From Alphaproteobacteria bacterium (GTDB taxonomy: Bacteria; Pseudomonadota; Alphaproteobacteria; TMED109), in assembly GCA_022825235.1 (NCBI GenBank), contig JAJDYI010000050.1, forward strand, positions 1 to 64,000: a stretch of 64,000 nt of DNA. Reading direction: 5' to 3'. Position 1 is the first letter of the stretch, and the number at the start of each line of letters is the position of its first letter. Shown here one piece after another: positions 53,749 to 63,733 of the stretch. A program made the translations under genes and the position numbers. Under the pieces are notes generated by a model. That model saw only the letters and a list, made by a program, of their open reading frames with translations. It did not search any database and had not been told where the DNA came from.

Positions 53749-56184
53749 GTGAAGACATCGGCAAGGGTGGTGGTGATCGGCGGCGGGGTGGTCGGCGTCT
53801 CGACGCTGTATCACCTCGCCCGCAAGGGCTGGTCGGATGTGGTGCTGTGCGAACGCACGGAGCTGACCGCCGGTTCGACATGGCATGCCGCCGGGCTCCT
53901 CCCGCTGTTCAACATGAGCTACAGCGTCGGTCAGCTCCATAAGTACTCGGTCGATCTCTACAAGACCCTGCCCGGCGAGACCGGCCAGGACGTGAGCTTT
54001 CACGTCACCGGCAACCTGCGGCTCGCGACCAACGAGGAGCGGATGGACGAGTACCGCAAGTACTGCGGTACCGCCAATACGATCGGTGTCCCATTCAAGA
54101 TCATCGCGCCGGTCGACGTCGCCGAGCTCTGGCCGCTGTGCAACACGGAGGGCCTGGTCGGCGCGCTCTACCATCCGGATGACGGGCACATCGCGCCGGC
54201 GGACGTCACCCAGGCGCTGGCGATCGGTGCCCGCAAGCTTGGCGCCGAGATCTACCAGAACACCCCGGTCACTGCGCTCGAGCGGAGCACCAGCGGCGAA
54301 TGGCGGGTCCGGACCGCCGGGGGTGACATCGCCTGCGAGCACGTCGTCTGCGCGACCGGGAACTACAGCTGGCATACGAGCCGGATGCTGGGGATCTACA
54401 TTCCGGCGATCCCGGTCGAGCACCAGTACATCGTCACCGATGAAGTGCCGGAACTCGTGGAGCGGCACGCGCAAGGGCTGCCGGAAATGGCGGTGCTGCG
54501 CGAATCGGACGCGTCCTACTACCTGCGCGAGGAGCGCCGGGGGTACATCTTGGGCCCCTACGAGAAGGGAGCCCCGGCGAGGTTCTGGGACGGCGTGCCG
54601 GCGAGTTTCGAGCGCGACCTGTTTCCGGGCGACCTCGATCGCCTCATGCCGCACGTGGAGGCGGCGATCAACCGGGTGCCGAGCTTCGAGCGCGCCGGCA
54701 TCAAGGACATCGTCAACGGTCCGATTGCGTACACGCCGGACGGGAGCCCGCTGGTCGGGCCGGCATGGGACCTACGAAATATCTGGCTGAACGAGGGCCA
54801 CAGCTTCGGCATCACGGCGGCGGGCGGCGCCGGCTGGCAACTGGCCGAATGGATCGTCGAAGGCGAGCCGTCGATCGACATGATGGACGTCGATCCGCGC
54901 CGCTTTGGCGCCTATGCCAACAAGCCGTACGTCAGGGCCAAGAACGAGGAAGCCTACGAACACGTCTTCATCATCCACTACCCGGACGAGGAGCGGCCCG
55001 CGGCGCGTCCGGCCAAGACCAGCCCGATCCACGACCTGCTCGACGGCATGGGGGCGGTCTGGGGCCAGCGCTACGGCTGGGAACGGCCGAACTGGTTCGC
55101 GCCGGCCGACGTCGAGCGTGCGGACGTCTGGAGCTTCCGGCGCGCCAACTACTTCCCGCACGTCGCCAGGGAACATCGCAACGTCCGCGAGAACGTCGGG
55201 ATCATCGACATCACCAGCTTCTCGAAGTTCCGGGTGTCGGGGCGGGGCGCCGAGGGGTGGCTCGACCGCCTGGTCTGCCGCCGGTTGCCGCGTGCGGCCG
55301 GACGCATTCACCTCGCGCATGCGCTCACGCCCCGAGGCGGCGTGCGCTCCGAATTCACGATCATGCGCGACGCCGACGACAGCTTCTACCTGGTCAGTTC
55401 CGGTGCGGCCGAGCGGTTCGACGGGGACTACCTGGCGCGGAACCTGCCCACCGACGGCAGCGTCGGGCTCGAAAACCTCACGACGTCGCACGCCACGCTG
55501 GTTGTGGCCGGCCCCAACGCGCGGGCGGTCCTGTCGAAGATCACGGATGCCGATCTCGGCAACGACGCCTTCCCGTGGCTGACCGGCCAGCACACCCACG
55601 TGGGGCTCGCGCCGGTGCGTCTGATGCGCATCAATTTCGTCGGCGAGCTGGGCTGGGAAATCCACCACCCGGTCGAATACCAGCGGCACATCTTCCTGGA
55701 GCTGCTGCGCGCGGGATCGGCATTCGAGATCGGGCAGTGCGGCATGCGCGCGATGGATTCGCTACGGATCGAAAAGTCCTACCGGATGTGGGCGCAGGAT
55801 CTCACGCGCGAGTACACGATCCTGGAAGCCGGGCTCGGCCGGTTCGCTGCCCTCGGCAAGGGCGACTTCATTGGCCGCGAGGCGCTGATCCGCCAGCAGG
55901 CCGACGGCCTCCCGCGCCATTTCGTCACCATCGAGGTCCACGACGTCGATGATGCCGATCCCATCGGCAACGAGCCGCTGTGGCAGGGAAGCCGCATGAT
56001 CGGGCGCGCGACCGCCGGCGCCTACGGCCACTTCACGGGCAAGTGCCTCGCGCTGGGCTACGTGGAGAGCGGACATGAAGCCGTCGGCACGGAGATTGAG
56101 ATCGAAATCCTGGGCCGGCGGTACCCTGCGCTCGTCGTGCCCGAATCCCCGCACGATCCCGGCAACGAGCGTCTGCGGTCGTGA
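53749..56184 (+). CDS. FAD-dependent dimethylglycine dehydrogenase-like enzyme (DAO + GcvT fusion)
   Basis: The protein has 811 residues and two halves. An N-terminal DAO-fold FAD domain contains VVVIGGGVVGVSTLYHLARKG, and AGSTWHAAGLLPLF with the histidine that carries covalent FAD in DMGDH. A C-terminal GcvT-like tetrahydrofolate domain has VGIIDITSFSKF, RINFVGELGWEIHHPVEY and GMRAMDSLRIEKSYRMW. The size and order match DMGDH and related sarcosine dehydrogenases. It would demethylate dimethylglycine to sarcosine, the substrate of nearby soxBDAG. GTG 53749 has GGGGGAG upstream. Confidence 0.88.
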   Translation: MKTSARVVVIGGGVVGVSTLYHLARKGWSDVVLCERTELTAGSTWHAAGLLPLFNMSYSVGQLHKYSVDLYKTLPGETGQDVSFHVTGNLRLATNEERMDEYRKYCGTANTIGVPFKIIAPVDVAELWPLCNTEGLVGALYHPDDGHIAPADVTQALAIGARKLGAEIYQNTPVTALERSTSGEWRVRTAGGDIACEHVVCATGNYSWHTSRMLGIYIPAIPVEHQYIVTDEVPELVERHAQGLPEMAVLRESDASYYLREERRGYILGPYEKGAPARFWDGVPASFERDLFPGDLDRLMPHVEAAINRVPSFERAGIKDIVNGPIAYTPDGSPLVGPAWDLRNIWLNEGHSFGITAAGGAGWQLAEWIVEGEPSIDMMDVDPRRFGAYANKPYVRAKNEEAYEHVFIIHYPDEERPAARPAKTSPIHDLLDGMGAVWGQRYGWERPNWFAPADVERADVWSFRRANYFPHVAREHRNVRENVGIIDITSFSKFRVSGRGAEGWLDRLVCRRLPRAAGRIHLAHALTPRGGVRSEFTIMRDADDSFYLVSSGAAERFDGDYLARNLPTDGSVGLENLTTSHATLVVAGPNARAVLSKITDADLGNDAFPWLTGQHTHVGLAPVRLMRINFVGELGWEIHHPVEYQRHIFLELLRAGSAFEIGQCGMRAMDSLRIEKSYRMWAQDLTREYTILEAGLGRFAALGKGDFIGREALIRQQADGLPRHFVTIEVHDVDDADPIGNEPLWQGSRMIGRATAGAYGHFTGKCLALGYVESGHEAVGTEIEIEILGRRYPALVVPESPHDPGNERLRS

Positions 56185-56331
56185 CCGGAGGGCGCGTAGG
56201 CAGCCGGCGCGCCCGGTGCGGCAGGGGCCGGGGAGCCCGTTCGGCCTCGCGCGGCTGGCGGTCCGTGGGCGGATAGGCGCCGGGAGCGGGGACCGGTATC
56301 GGCCTTCGCTCCATGCGGCCCCGGTCGTCGG

Positions 56332-59271
56332 CTACCGCAGAACGATGCTCACGGCCATGAACGCGTACCGGCCGAGTGCGTCGTACAGGTCGGGAAAGGT
56401 ATTGCCGTTACCGAAGTTGGACGGTCCCGCGGCGGCGCCGGCGATCGGTGGCGGCCTGTCGAAGAGGTTGTTGATGCCGGCGCGCAGGCTGGCGCTGTCG
56501 CTGTAGTCCCACCTGGCCGAGACGTCGAAGTAGTGCCGGGCGCCGAGATCGATCGCGGTTGCATTCAGATCATCAACGGCGCTGATGTATCGCCAAGTGA
56601 GGCTGGGACGCACCCGCCAGGGCGTGAGCCAGGTCAGGCGGAAGCGGTTCCGGACGTCCGGGACCGGGGAACCGCACGTGGCGCCCCAATGTCCGGCGCA
56701 GTCCACGGTCGGGGCCCCGAGCAGCTCCTGCCGATCCCACGTGGAGGTGAGGGACAGGACGTCGCTGAAACTCAGCCGGCCCCAGTCGCCGATGTCGAGG
56801 TCGTAGCGTGCGGTGAGGTCGTATCCCTGCACCGTCTCGACGGCCAGGTTGTCCAGCAGGGACACGATGTGCCCGCTCCGTTCGATGTCGGATCCCAGCC
56901 ACAGGTCGCCGCCCTGCCCGCGCTTCACCTTGGCACATTGTGAGGTATTGCCATCAAGGCACTGATTAAGAATGAACTCCGGCTTTACCGTGCTGATGCC
57001 CTTGCGAATCTCGATCGCGTAGTAATCCAGGCTGAGTGTCAGGCCGTCGATGCCGGGCGGGGTCCACACCAGGCCGTAGGCATACGTATCCGACTCCTCG
57101 GGCGTCAGGTCTTCGTTGCCACCCTGCAGGAAGTAGTACTGGTTGGCTGGCGAGTGCTCGATGCTCCCGAACTGGACAGGCGTGACGCCGCTGCGGGCGC
57201 ACTCCTCGAGCGTGCGGCCGGCGGCGGTCTTGCCGTCCGTGACAGGCCCCCCGCACGGGTCGGCGGTCATCTCGAACAGGTTGAAGCCCTGCGGAAGGAA
57301 TCGTTCCCGGACGTTTGGACCCCGGATCGCCCGCTGGACGCTTGCCCGCAAGCGGACGCCGGCATTTACCGCCCAGTTGGCGCGCACGCCGAAGGTGTCG
57401 GTCTGCTGGCCGTAGTCGTAGTCGGAGTATCGGTAGGCCCCGTCCAGCACCAGCTCGTCAGCGTAGGGGGCGTCCTGCACCAGGGGGACGCCCGCCTCGA
57501 AGAAAACCTCCGAGACCTTGATGTCGCCGCCGACGGGGTTGCTGGCGCCGCCCTGGCCCGCGCCGTCGCCGCTGCGGTAGGCGTCGTCAGGATCGTACCG
57601 CAGGTGCTCGCTCCGGTACTCGGCGCCGATGACCACGTCCGGACCCGAGACCGCGAACGGCGAGCGGACCCCGTATCCGCCGAGATTCGTGGTGAGATGG
57701 CCGGACACGATCGTCTGACCGGTGGATCCCCGGGCGGACAGGGGCAGCGACAGGTAGTCGAGCATCGGTTGCGTCACCGCGCCCTCCCGGAAGATGTTCC
57801 AGGGGACGCAGCCGGGATCTGAGCCGTCCAGAGCGGAACGGCACACGATGTCGCCGGTTGCGGGATCCCGGACTGCATCGAGAGCGCGCCTGATTCGTGT
57901 GATCGAGAGATCGTTCAGGTACCTGTTCTTCATTTCGACCTCGGCGCGCTGGTAGTGCAGGTCGTACTGCCAGCGCTCGGAGAGGTCGCCCCGCACTCCG
58001 AACACGCCCCGGTAGGAAGTGTGGCGAAGGTCGTTCTGCCGAGCGCCGCCCTCGACGTTGCGGCGGCCGATGAACACTGTCTGCTCGTCGTCTGCCGTCA
58101 GCCCGTACCGGCCGCACAGCGCGTCGAACTGCTGAGCCGACATGAACGGGTTGCCGCAGCCCAGGGAATCGGTCACGAAAAAGGCCCCGGACGGCGCGAT
58201 CTGGGCCAGCGAGCGGTCGTCCATGAACATGAGCTCGGTGTAGGCCTCGGCGCGGTCACGGAGGTCGTAGGTGGCGAGCAGGCCGGCCGTCCAGCGCTCG
58301 TCCGGACGCTGGAAGTAGTTGGGCGGACCGTAGTTGTAGGTAGCACCCTCCCTGGGCACGAACCGGTCGCCCGCCACCTTGTAGTCGAAACCGTCCAGGC
58401 CGCGCGCCTTCAGCAGGCCGAAGTCCGAAAAGGTGCCCAGGGGCTGGGTTGCCGAACCGGAACACTTGGTGAGGTCGCTGTCCAGAGCGCACGAGCTGTA
58501 GTCCCGGTCTCCCTGCAGGACCGCCTCGATGTCGCGGTACGTCGCGTACACGGTGAGGTTGCCGCGGCCGTGGCCGAAGCCGGTCCCCGCGACCAGCGAG
58601 GCATCCGAGATGTCGCCGTCCCGGACCGATCCGTCGGCCGTCCGGTAGCCGGCCTCCCGCACGATCCGCTGCCAGCGCTCGTCGTTGTTGCCGTGCTGAT
58701 ACTGGCTCAGCTGGTACTGCAGCTTCACGCCCTCGAAATCGTCCAGCAGCCGAAAGTTCACGACGCCGGCGACGGCGTCCGATCCGTAGGTGGCCGAGGC
58801 GCCGCCGGTCAGCACGTCGACGGTCTCGATCAGCGCGCCCGGGATCTGGTTGACGTCGGCGCCGACACCCCCCTGGAGCGGTGACCCGGCCGGGAGGCGG
58901 CGGCCGTTCACCAAGACCAGCGTGCGCGCGGCTCCCAGGCGGCGAAGATTGAGCGTCGCCGTGCCGGTCGCACTGTTCGACTGGCCGGCACCCTGGCCCA
59001 TGAACACCTGCGGGAGATCGCGCAGCAGGTCCTCCACCCGGACAGTACCCCGGGATGACAGGTCCTCGGCTTCGGCCCGCACCAACGGGCTGGAACTGGT
59101 CAGGTCCGGCCTTCGGATCCGCGTCCCTGTCACGATCAGTTGCTCGAGCTGCTGCAGCTCCGGGTCCGTCGGAGGGTTCTCGTGGTCCGCCGCCAGGGAG
59201 ACTCGCGGGTCAGTCAGAAGGAGAAACGCAGCAAGCGCCCATCCGCCGGTTCGCAGGAAATTACGTGGCAT
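56332..59271 (-). CDS. TonB-dependent outer membrane receptor
   Basis: This 979-residue receptor has a signal peptide (GGWALAAFLLLTDPRVSLA), a plug domain with LIVTGTRIRRPDLTSSSPL, LNLRRLGAARTLVLVNGRRL and ETVDVLTGGASATYGSDAV, and a beta-barrel reaching RYAFMAVSIVLR. The last residue is arginine rather than the usual aromatic of outer-membrane barrels. The plug type resembles receptors for carbohydrates or peptides in Proteobacteria more than siderophore receptors. ATG 59271 has GGGGGGA upstream. Convergent with the DMGDH-like gene, with no dedicated exbBD or transporter adjacent. Confidence 0.9.
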   Translation of the reverse strand: MPRNFLRTGGWALAAFLLLTDPRVSLAADHENPPTDPELQQLEQLIVTGTRIRRPDLTSSSPLVRAEAEDLSSRGTVRVEDLLRDLPQVFMGQGAGQSNSATGTATLNLRRLGAARTLVLVNGRRLPAGSPLQGGVGADVNQIPGALIETVDVLTGGASATYGSDAVAGVVNFRLLDDFEGVKLQYQLSQYQHGNNDERWQRIVREAGYRTADGSVRDGDISDASLVAGTGFGHGRGNLTVYATYRDIEAVLQGDRDYSSCALDSDLTKCSGSATQPLGTFSDFGLLKARGLDGFDYKVAGDRFVPREGATYNYGPPNYFQRPDERWTAGLLATYDLRDRAEAYTELMFMDDRSLAQIAPSGAFFVTDSLGCGNPFMSAQQFDALCGRYGLTADDEQTVFIGRRNVEGGARQNDLRHTSYRGVFGVRGDLSERWQYDLHYQRAEVEMKNRYLNDLSITRIRRALDAVRDPATGDIVCRSALDGSDPGCVPWNIFREGAVTQPMLDYLSLPLSARGSTGQTIVSGHLTTNLGGYGVRSPFAVSGPDVVIGAEYRSEHLRYDPDDAYRSGDGAGQGGASNPVGGDIKVSEVFFEAGVPLVQDAPYADELVLDGAYRYSDYDYGQQTDTFGVRANWAVNAGVRLRASVQRAIRGPNVRERFLPQGFNLFEMTADPCGGPVTDGKTAAGRTLEECARSGVTPVQFGSIEHSPANQYYFLQGGNEDLTPEESDTYAYGLVWTPPGIDGLTLSLDYYAIEIRKGISTVKPEFILNQCLDGNTSQCAKVKRGQGGDLWLGSDIERSGHIVSLLDNLAVETVQGYDLTARYDLDIGDWGRLSFSDVLSLTSTWDRQELLGAPTVDCAGHWGATCGSPVPDVRNRFRLTWLTPWRVRPSLTWRYISAVDDLNATAIDLGARHYFDVSARWDYSDSASLRAGINNLFDRPPPIAGAAAGPSNFGNGNTFPDLYDALGRYAFMAVSIVLR

Positions 59272-59768
59272 CGTGTCCCCCCTGACGGTTCGACGCCCCG
59301 GGCCGCGTACCCCGGTCAGGCATCGGCCGCGCTCCGGACCTCCGGCGGGCGGGGCGGGAAGGCCGCAGGATCGGAGGCCGCCGAGTGGGAGAGCGGCTGC
59401 CTGAGGACGCCCGTCGATCAAGCTGTTCCGGCCGCGTGTCCGGATCCGCCGCCGTCGCAACCATCGGCGACGCGTGGGGACCGGTGCCCAGGCCGGCGCT
59501 TCTCGATGCATGACGCGAGGATCGTACACCAGCCCGGTGCTTGCACGCAGGCGCCGGCCAACGCCCGATACGTTGGTGCCATACTCGCCAACCCGATGCG
59601 CCTGGCTCACCGTGACCTCGGCAGCGTGACCATGACGTTCTTTGCTTCCCATTCGAAGGCGGATGGTGCCGTCATTCGGTCGGGACCGATTGCCCTTACG
59701 CCTGGGCCCGGGTCGCATCTGGCCCGTGGGCAGATTGCGGCTGCGGGCCGTCCTGCGAGTGTGCCAGG
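59272..59768. other. Intergenic region between the TonB receptor and the DUF1489 gene
   Basis: No gene is supported across these 497 bases. They separate divergent genes, so both promoters should lie here. No palindrome or riboswitch was found. Confidence 0.4.
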
Positions 59769-60206
59769 ATGAACGATCGGGCGTCGCTGCACCTCGTCAA
59801 GATTGCCCAGGGGATCGAGTCACCGGCGGCGCTTCGCCGGGCCCAGCAGCGCCGGTTGGCTGCAGCGGCCAACGGACAGGGGCGCTTGACCCACTTCACC
59901 CGGAACCGCCCCACTCGCGCCGACGAGCTGCTCACGGGCGGCTCCATCTACTGGGTCATCCGGGGGTATATCTCAGTTCGACAACGCTTGCTGGACATCG
60001 CCGCTGCCACCAACGCCAGAGGGATTCAGGGTGTGGAGCTCGTGTTCCACCCCGATCTCGTCGCAACCGAACCCCGCCGGCATCGGGCCTTCCAGGGCTG
60101 GCGGTATCTCGACGCGGGCCAGGCCCCGCCGGACCGGGCCACCGTCGTTGATCCGAACCTGCCCGATTCACTGGCGTACGAGCTGTATCGCCTGGGATTG
60201 CTGTAA
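59769..60206 (+). CDS. DUF1489 family protein
   Basis: This 145-residue protein has LVKIAQGIESPAALRRAQ, RADELLTGGSIYWVIRGYI and FQGWRYLDAGQAPPD, which match DUF1489, a family largely restricted to Alphaproteobacteria and without known function. The full domain is present. Start ATG 59769. Useful mainly as a taxonomic marker. Confidence 0.88.
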   Translation: MNDRASLHLVKIAQGIESPAALRRAQQRRLAAAANGQGRLTHFTRNRPTRADELLTGGSIYWVIRGYISVRQRLLDIAAATNARGIQGVELVFHPDLVATEPRRHRAFQGWRYLDAGQAPPDRATVVDPNLPDSLAYELYRLGLL

Positions 60207-60301
60207 GGTCATACGCCCGTCCGGGCAGTGCCCAGAGAAAATCCATTTCTTCCCAACTGCGCGCTACGATTTCGCTTAGAAACCCACTTGGAGTCCCCCT
60301 C

Positions 60302-60817
60302 ATGCAAAAGTTTGCCGCCCTCCTGATTGCCGGAGTCTTCGCCGCCGGCATGGCCCCGGCCATGTCGGCCGCGCACGTCGAGATGCGCCCGATGCTGACG
60401 CTCGGCATGGCCAAGGCCATGGCCGACGCCTGTGAGGCATTCCGCGAGACCCAGGAGAACTTCCGTTCGGTCAACATCGCAATCGTCGATCGCGGCGCTG
60501 ACCTGGTGCTGTTCCGCCGCCAGAACGACTCGTTTCTCGGCAGTTTCGAGATTGCCCTGCGGAAGGCCCAGTCGGCTGCCCGTCTTCCAATCCCGACGCG
60601 CACGCTGGGCGAGATCGTGCACGGGAAGGACGGCAAACCGGGCCGGGCGCCCGCGCTCGGCGAGTTTCACCACGTGACCGCGCTGACCGGCGGATTGCCG
60701 ATTCGGATGGCGGACGGGGCGCTGGTCGGCGCCATCGGCGTGAGCGGCGCGACGGGTGATCAGGACGAGCAGTGTGCCCAGGCGGCGATCGACGCCGTCG
60801 CCGACATGCTGCAGTAG
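60302..60817 (+). CDS. Secreted DUF336 / GlcG-HbpS-like protein
   Basis: The 171-residue protein has a signal peptide (FAALLIAGVFAAGMAPAMSAA) and a GlcG/HbpS fold: VNIAIVDRGADLVLFRRQ, SFEIALRKAQSAARL and GALVGAIGVSGATGDQDEQCA. Family members include the haem-binding HbpS and proteins linked to glycolate or diol metabolism. The export signal supports an extracytoplasmic ligand-binding role. It is followed after nine bases by the amidohydrolase gene, so the two are probably cotranscribed. Confidence 0.87.
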   Translation: MQKFAALLIAGVFAAGMAPAMSAAHVEMRPMLTLGMAKAMADACEAFRETQENFRSVNIAIVDRGADLVLFRRQNDSFLGSFEIALRKAQSAARLPIPTRTLGEIVHGKDGKPGRAPALGEFHHVTALTGGLPIRMADGALVGAIGVSGATGDQDEQCAQAAIDAVADMLQ

Positions 60818-60826
60818 GAGGAGACC

Positions 60827-62509
60827 GTGCACGACCTTGCCATCCGCAACGCACTGATTGTCGACGGCACCGGTAAACCGCGGTTCCATGGGGATCTGGC
60901 GGTCGCGAACGGCCAGGTCGTGGCTCGGGGCGACGATGTCGGCGCCGCTCGCGAGACGATTGATGCTGAGGGGCTGGCACTCGCTCCCGGGATCGTGGAC
61001 ACGCACACCCATTTCGACGCGCAGTTGACGTGGGACCCCGGCGCCTCGCCGTCACCGTCGCTTGGTGTCACCACGGTCGTGATCGGGAACTGCGGGTTCA
61101 CGATCGCCCCCTGCCGCGAGTCGGATCGAGACTTGACGCTCCGCAACCTGACCCATGTCGAGGGCATGTCGTTGTCGGCGCTTCGGAATGGGGTGCGCTG
61201 GGAGTTCGAGAGCTTCCCCGAGTACCTGGATCAGCTGGAACGGCATGGTCTGGTCCCCAACGTTGCGTCGTATGTCGGACATTCATCGGTTCGCACGTAT
61301 GTGATGGGCCCGGCAGCGACCGAGCGCGAGGCCACCGGCGACGAGATCAAGCGGATGGCGGAAGTCGTGCGTGAAGCCGTCACCGCCGGCGCAATCGGAT
61401 TTTCGACGACCACTTTCGAAGGACACAACGGGGAACACGGTGTCCCGATGCCGTCGCGCTTTGCGTCGGATGGAGAATTCCGGGCTCTTGTAAGCGCCAT
61501 GGGGGAGACCGGCCGGGGGATTTTCATGCTGACCACCGGTGGCGTGTTCAAGCTCGATGCTCTCGAAGAAATCGCAGCGGAATCACGGCGCCCTGTCCTC
61601 GTCGCTGCCTTCCTGGACAACCCGAATCGTCCGCACGTGATCCGGAAGGGGCTCGCGCGGCTCGAGGCGGCGGCCGAGCGCGGCAACGAGATGTGGGGGC
61701 AGGTGTCCTGCCGGCCGCTGAGCATGGAGTTCACGATGGCGAGCCCCTACCTGTTTGAGGCGCTGCGCTCCTGGAAACCGGCGATGCAGGCGAGAGACGC
61801 GGACAGTCTCCGATCTGTCTACGCGTCGGGGGACTTCCGCGCAGCGGTGCGGGAGGAACTGGCGGTACCCGCCAATGTTCGGCTCTTCACCGGGGAATGG
61901 GACAAGATCATCGTGCGGGAAGTGCCCCCAGGGGGAGATACGGCGCTCGAGGAACGGTCCTTGCGTGATCTTGCGTCGGACGCGGGGCAGGAGCCGCTTG
62001 ACTGGCTTCTGGATCATGCGGCGGGCGCAGGCTTCGATACGGTGTTCGTGGCCCACCTGCTGAATTCGGACGAGGAAGCGGTGGGCGAGGGGCTGACACA
62101 CGCGCGAAGTCTGATCAGCCTGTCCGATGCGGGCGCGCATCTCACTTTCTTCTGTGATGCCGGATTCGGATTGCACTTGCTGGGGCACTGGGTCCGCGAT
62201 CGCGGGCTGTGTTCGCTGGAGGAGGGTGTCCACCGCCTGACCGGTCGCCCCGCCGACATCATGCGCATCCCCGGCCGCGGCCGGCTCGTGCCGGGACAGG
62301 CGGCGGACATGATGCTGTTTGACCCGGAACGCGTGGGCGTGGGCTCGTCGCGACGGGTCCACGATCTGCCGTCGGGGGCACCGCGGCTGGTGGCGACGGC
62401 AGAGGGGCTGCACGGCGTCTGGGTCAACGGTGTCAGGGTCATCGCCGCGGAAGGGACGCCCGTGCCGGAGGCAAGCCCAGGACGGCTGGTTCGCTCGTTT
62501 CACGCCTGA
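60827..62509 (+). CDS. Amidohydrolase, N-acyl-D-amino-acid deacylase family
   Basis: This 560-residue enzyme has LAIRNALIVDGTGKP, GIVDTHTHFDAQLTWDP (metal-binding HxH), VIGNCGFTIAP and the C-terminal LSDAGAHLTFFCDAGF with a metal-ligand aspartate. These features place it in amidohydrolase family 3, with D-aminoacylases and dihydropyrimidinase-like enzymes. The precise substrate is unknown. GTG 60827 is the start. Confidence 0.87.
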   Translation: MHDLAIRNALIVDGTGKPRFHGDLAVANGQVVARGDDVGAARETIDAEGLALAPGIVDTHTHFDAQLTWDPGASPSPSLGVTTVVIGNCGFTIAPCRESDRDLTLRNLTHVEGMSLSALRNGVRWEFESFPEYLDQLERHGLVPNVASYVGHSSVRTYVMGPAATEREATGDEIKRMAEVVREAVTAGAIGFSTTTFEGHNGEHGVPMPSRFASDGEFRALVSAMGETGRGIFMLTTGGVFKLDALEEIAAESRRPVLVAAFLDNPNRPHVIRKGLARLEAAAERGNEMWGQVSCRPLSMEFTMASPYLFEALRSWKPAMQARDADSLRSVYASGDFRAAVREELAVPANVRLFTGEWDKIIVREVPPGGDTALEERSLRDLASDAGQEPLDWLLDHAAGAGFDTVFVAHLLNSDEEAVGEGLTHARSLISLSDAGAHLTFFCDAGFGLHLLGHWVRDRGLCSLEEGVHRLTGRPADIMRIPGRGRLVPGQAADMMLFDPERVGVGSSRRVHDLPSGAPRLVATAEGLHGVWVNGVRVIAAEGTPVPEASPGRLVRSFHA

Positions 62510-62729
62510 ACGGGCGCCAGTGCTCGAAGCAGCCGGCCTGCCGTTCCCCTTGCTGACCTTGGGGGACGGTCTTGGGCCCGGTTCGGCGTCGGCGAGCACT
62601 GGCCAGCGATGATCTCGCCGGGTGACGGGCCCGGCCAGGCACCCGCGTCGCCGATACCGACGGCAGCGACCGTAGCGGCGGGGAGCGCAACTGGTACGAT
62701 CCGGCGGGCCGGACGGCGGGAGGAGTGCG

Positions 62730-63641
62730 ATGCGAAGCGATCTCGGAGAATGGCGGGAGCCCGCCGCACTGATCGAAACCGGTGCGCTCGAAGCCGCGCT
62801 CGCGGACCCCGATCTTCGCATCGTGGACTGCACCACCTGGCTGTTGCCGGCCGAGCCGGGCGACGATGCGCCCTACCGGGTGGTACCGGGGACCGCCGAG
62901 TATGCGGCGGGACACATCCCGGGAGCGGTGTTTCTCGACATCCAGGACGCGATATCGGATGCGGGCACCCGCCTGCGCTTCATGGCGCCTTCCGCCGAGC
63001 AGTTCGCGGCTGCGATGGGACAGCTGGGAATCACGAACGATTCCCGGGTGGTGCTGTACTCCAATGGCAGCATCATGTGGGCGACCCGCGTGTGGTGGAT
63101 GTTGCGGGCGTACGGATTCGACGGGGCGGCCGTGCTGGACGGCGGTTTCGGGAAGTGGCAGGCGGAAGGCCGTCCGGTGTCGACCGAGGCCGACAGCTAT
63201 CCGCCGGCCCGTTTCACTGCCCGCCCGCGCGACGGTTTCTTCGTCGACCGGGACCACGTGCTCGACCGGCTCGATGACGACGCGTCCACCATGGTGAATG
63301 CGCTCGCCCCGGAGTTTTTCCTGGGATCAGGGCCGAGCCGCTACGGACGTCCGGGCCGGATTCCGGGCAGCGTCAGTGTCCCCGCGGCGAGCCTGCTGAA
63401 TTCGTCTGACGGGACCTTCGTGTCACTGGACGAGGCCCGGCGCGCACACGAAGCCGCCGGCGTGACGTCCGAGCGCCACGTCGTCGCGTACTGCGGGGGC
63501 GGCATCTCCGCCACCGTCGGGCTCTTCCTGCTCCACCAGCTCGGGTACCCGGACCTCACCCTCTACGACGCATCAATGGGAGAGTGGGCCCGGGATCCGG
63601 AGCTTCCGATCGAGACTGGGCCACCGGCGGGCGACGACTGA
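62730..63641 (+). CDS. Sulfurtransferase (3-mercaptopyruvate/thiosulfate type), two rhodanese domains
   Basis: This 303-residue protein has an inactive N-terminal rhodanese domain (AAGHIPGAVFLDIQDAISD) and an active C-terminal one with the cysteine at residue 255 in YCGGGISATVG. The CGGGIS loop is neither the CRKGVT of rhodanese nor the CGSGVT of mercaptopyruvate sulfurtransferase, so donor preference is open. GRPGRIPGSVSVPAASLL precedes the active domain. ATG 62730 starts the protein. It probably moves sulfane sulfur in the cytoplasm. Confidence 0.88.
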   Translation: MRSDLGEWREPAALIETGALEAALADPDLRIVDCTTWLLPAEPGDDAPYRVVPGTAEYAAGHIPGAVFLDIQDAISDAGTRLRFMAPSAEQFAAAMGQLGITNDSRVVLYSNGSIMWATRVWWMLRAYGFDGAAVLDGGFGKWQAEGRPVSTEADSYPPARFTARPRDGFFVDRDHVLDRLDDDASTMVNALAPEFFLGSGPSRYGRPGRIPGSVSVPAASLLNSSDGTFVSLDEARRAHEAAGVTSERHVVAYCGGGISATVGLFLLHQLGYPDLTLYDASMGEWARDPELPIETGPPAGDD

Positions 63642-63733
63642 ACTCCGGGCAGGGGAGGGGCGCCTGCAGGTTGGCCGGGCCGGAACGCGTCCACTATGGT
63701 GTCCGGCAACCGTCAAACCATCGGGGAGCGTAG

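Noticed and set aside
53493-62586. gggcccggttcgg occurs at 53493-53505 and 62574-62586
   Set aside because: A 13-base GC-rich match in a 64-kb GC-rich window can arise by chance and flanking bases diverge; not enough for a repeat family.
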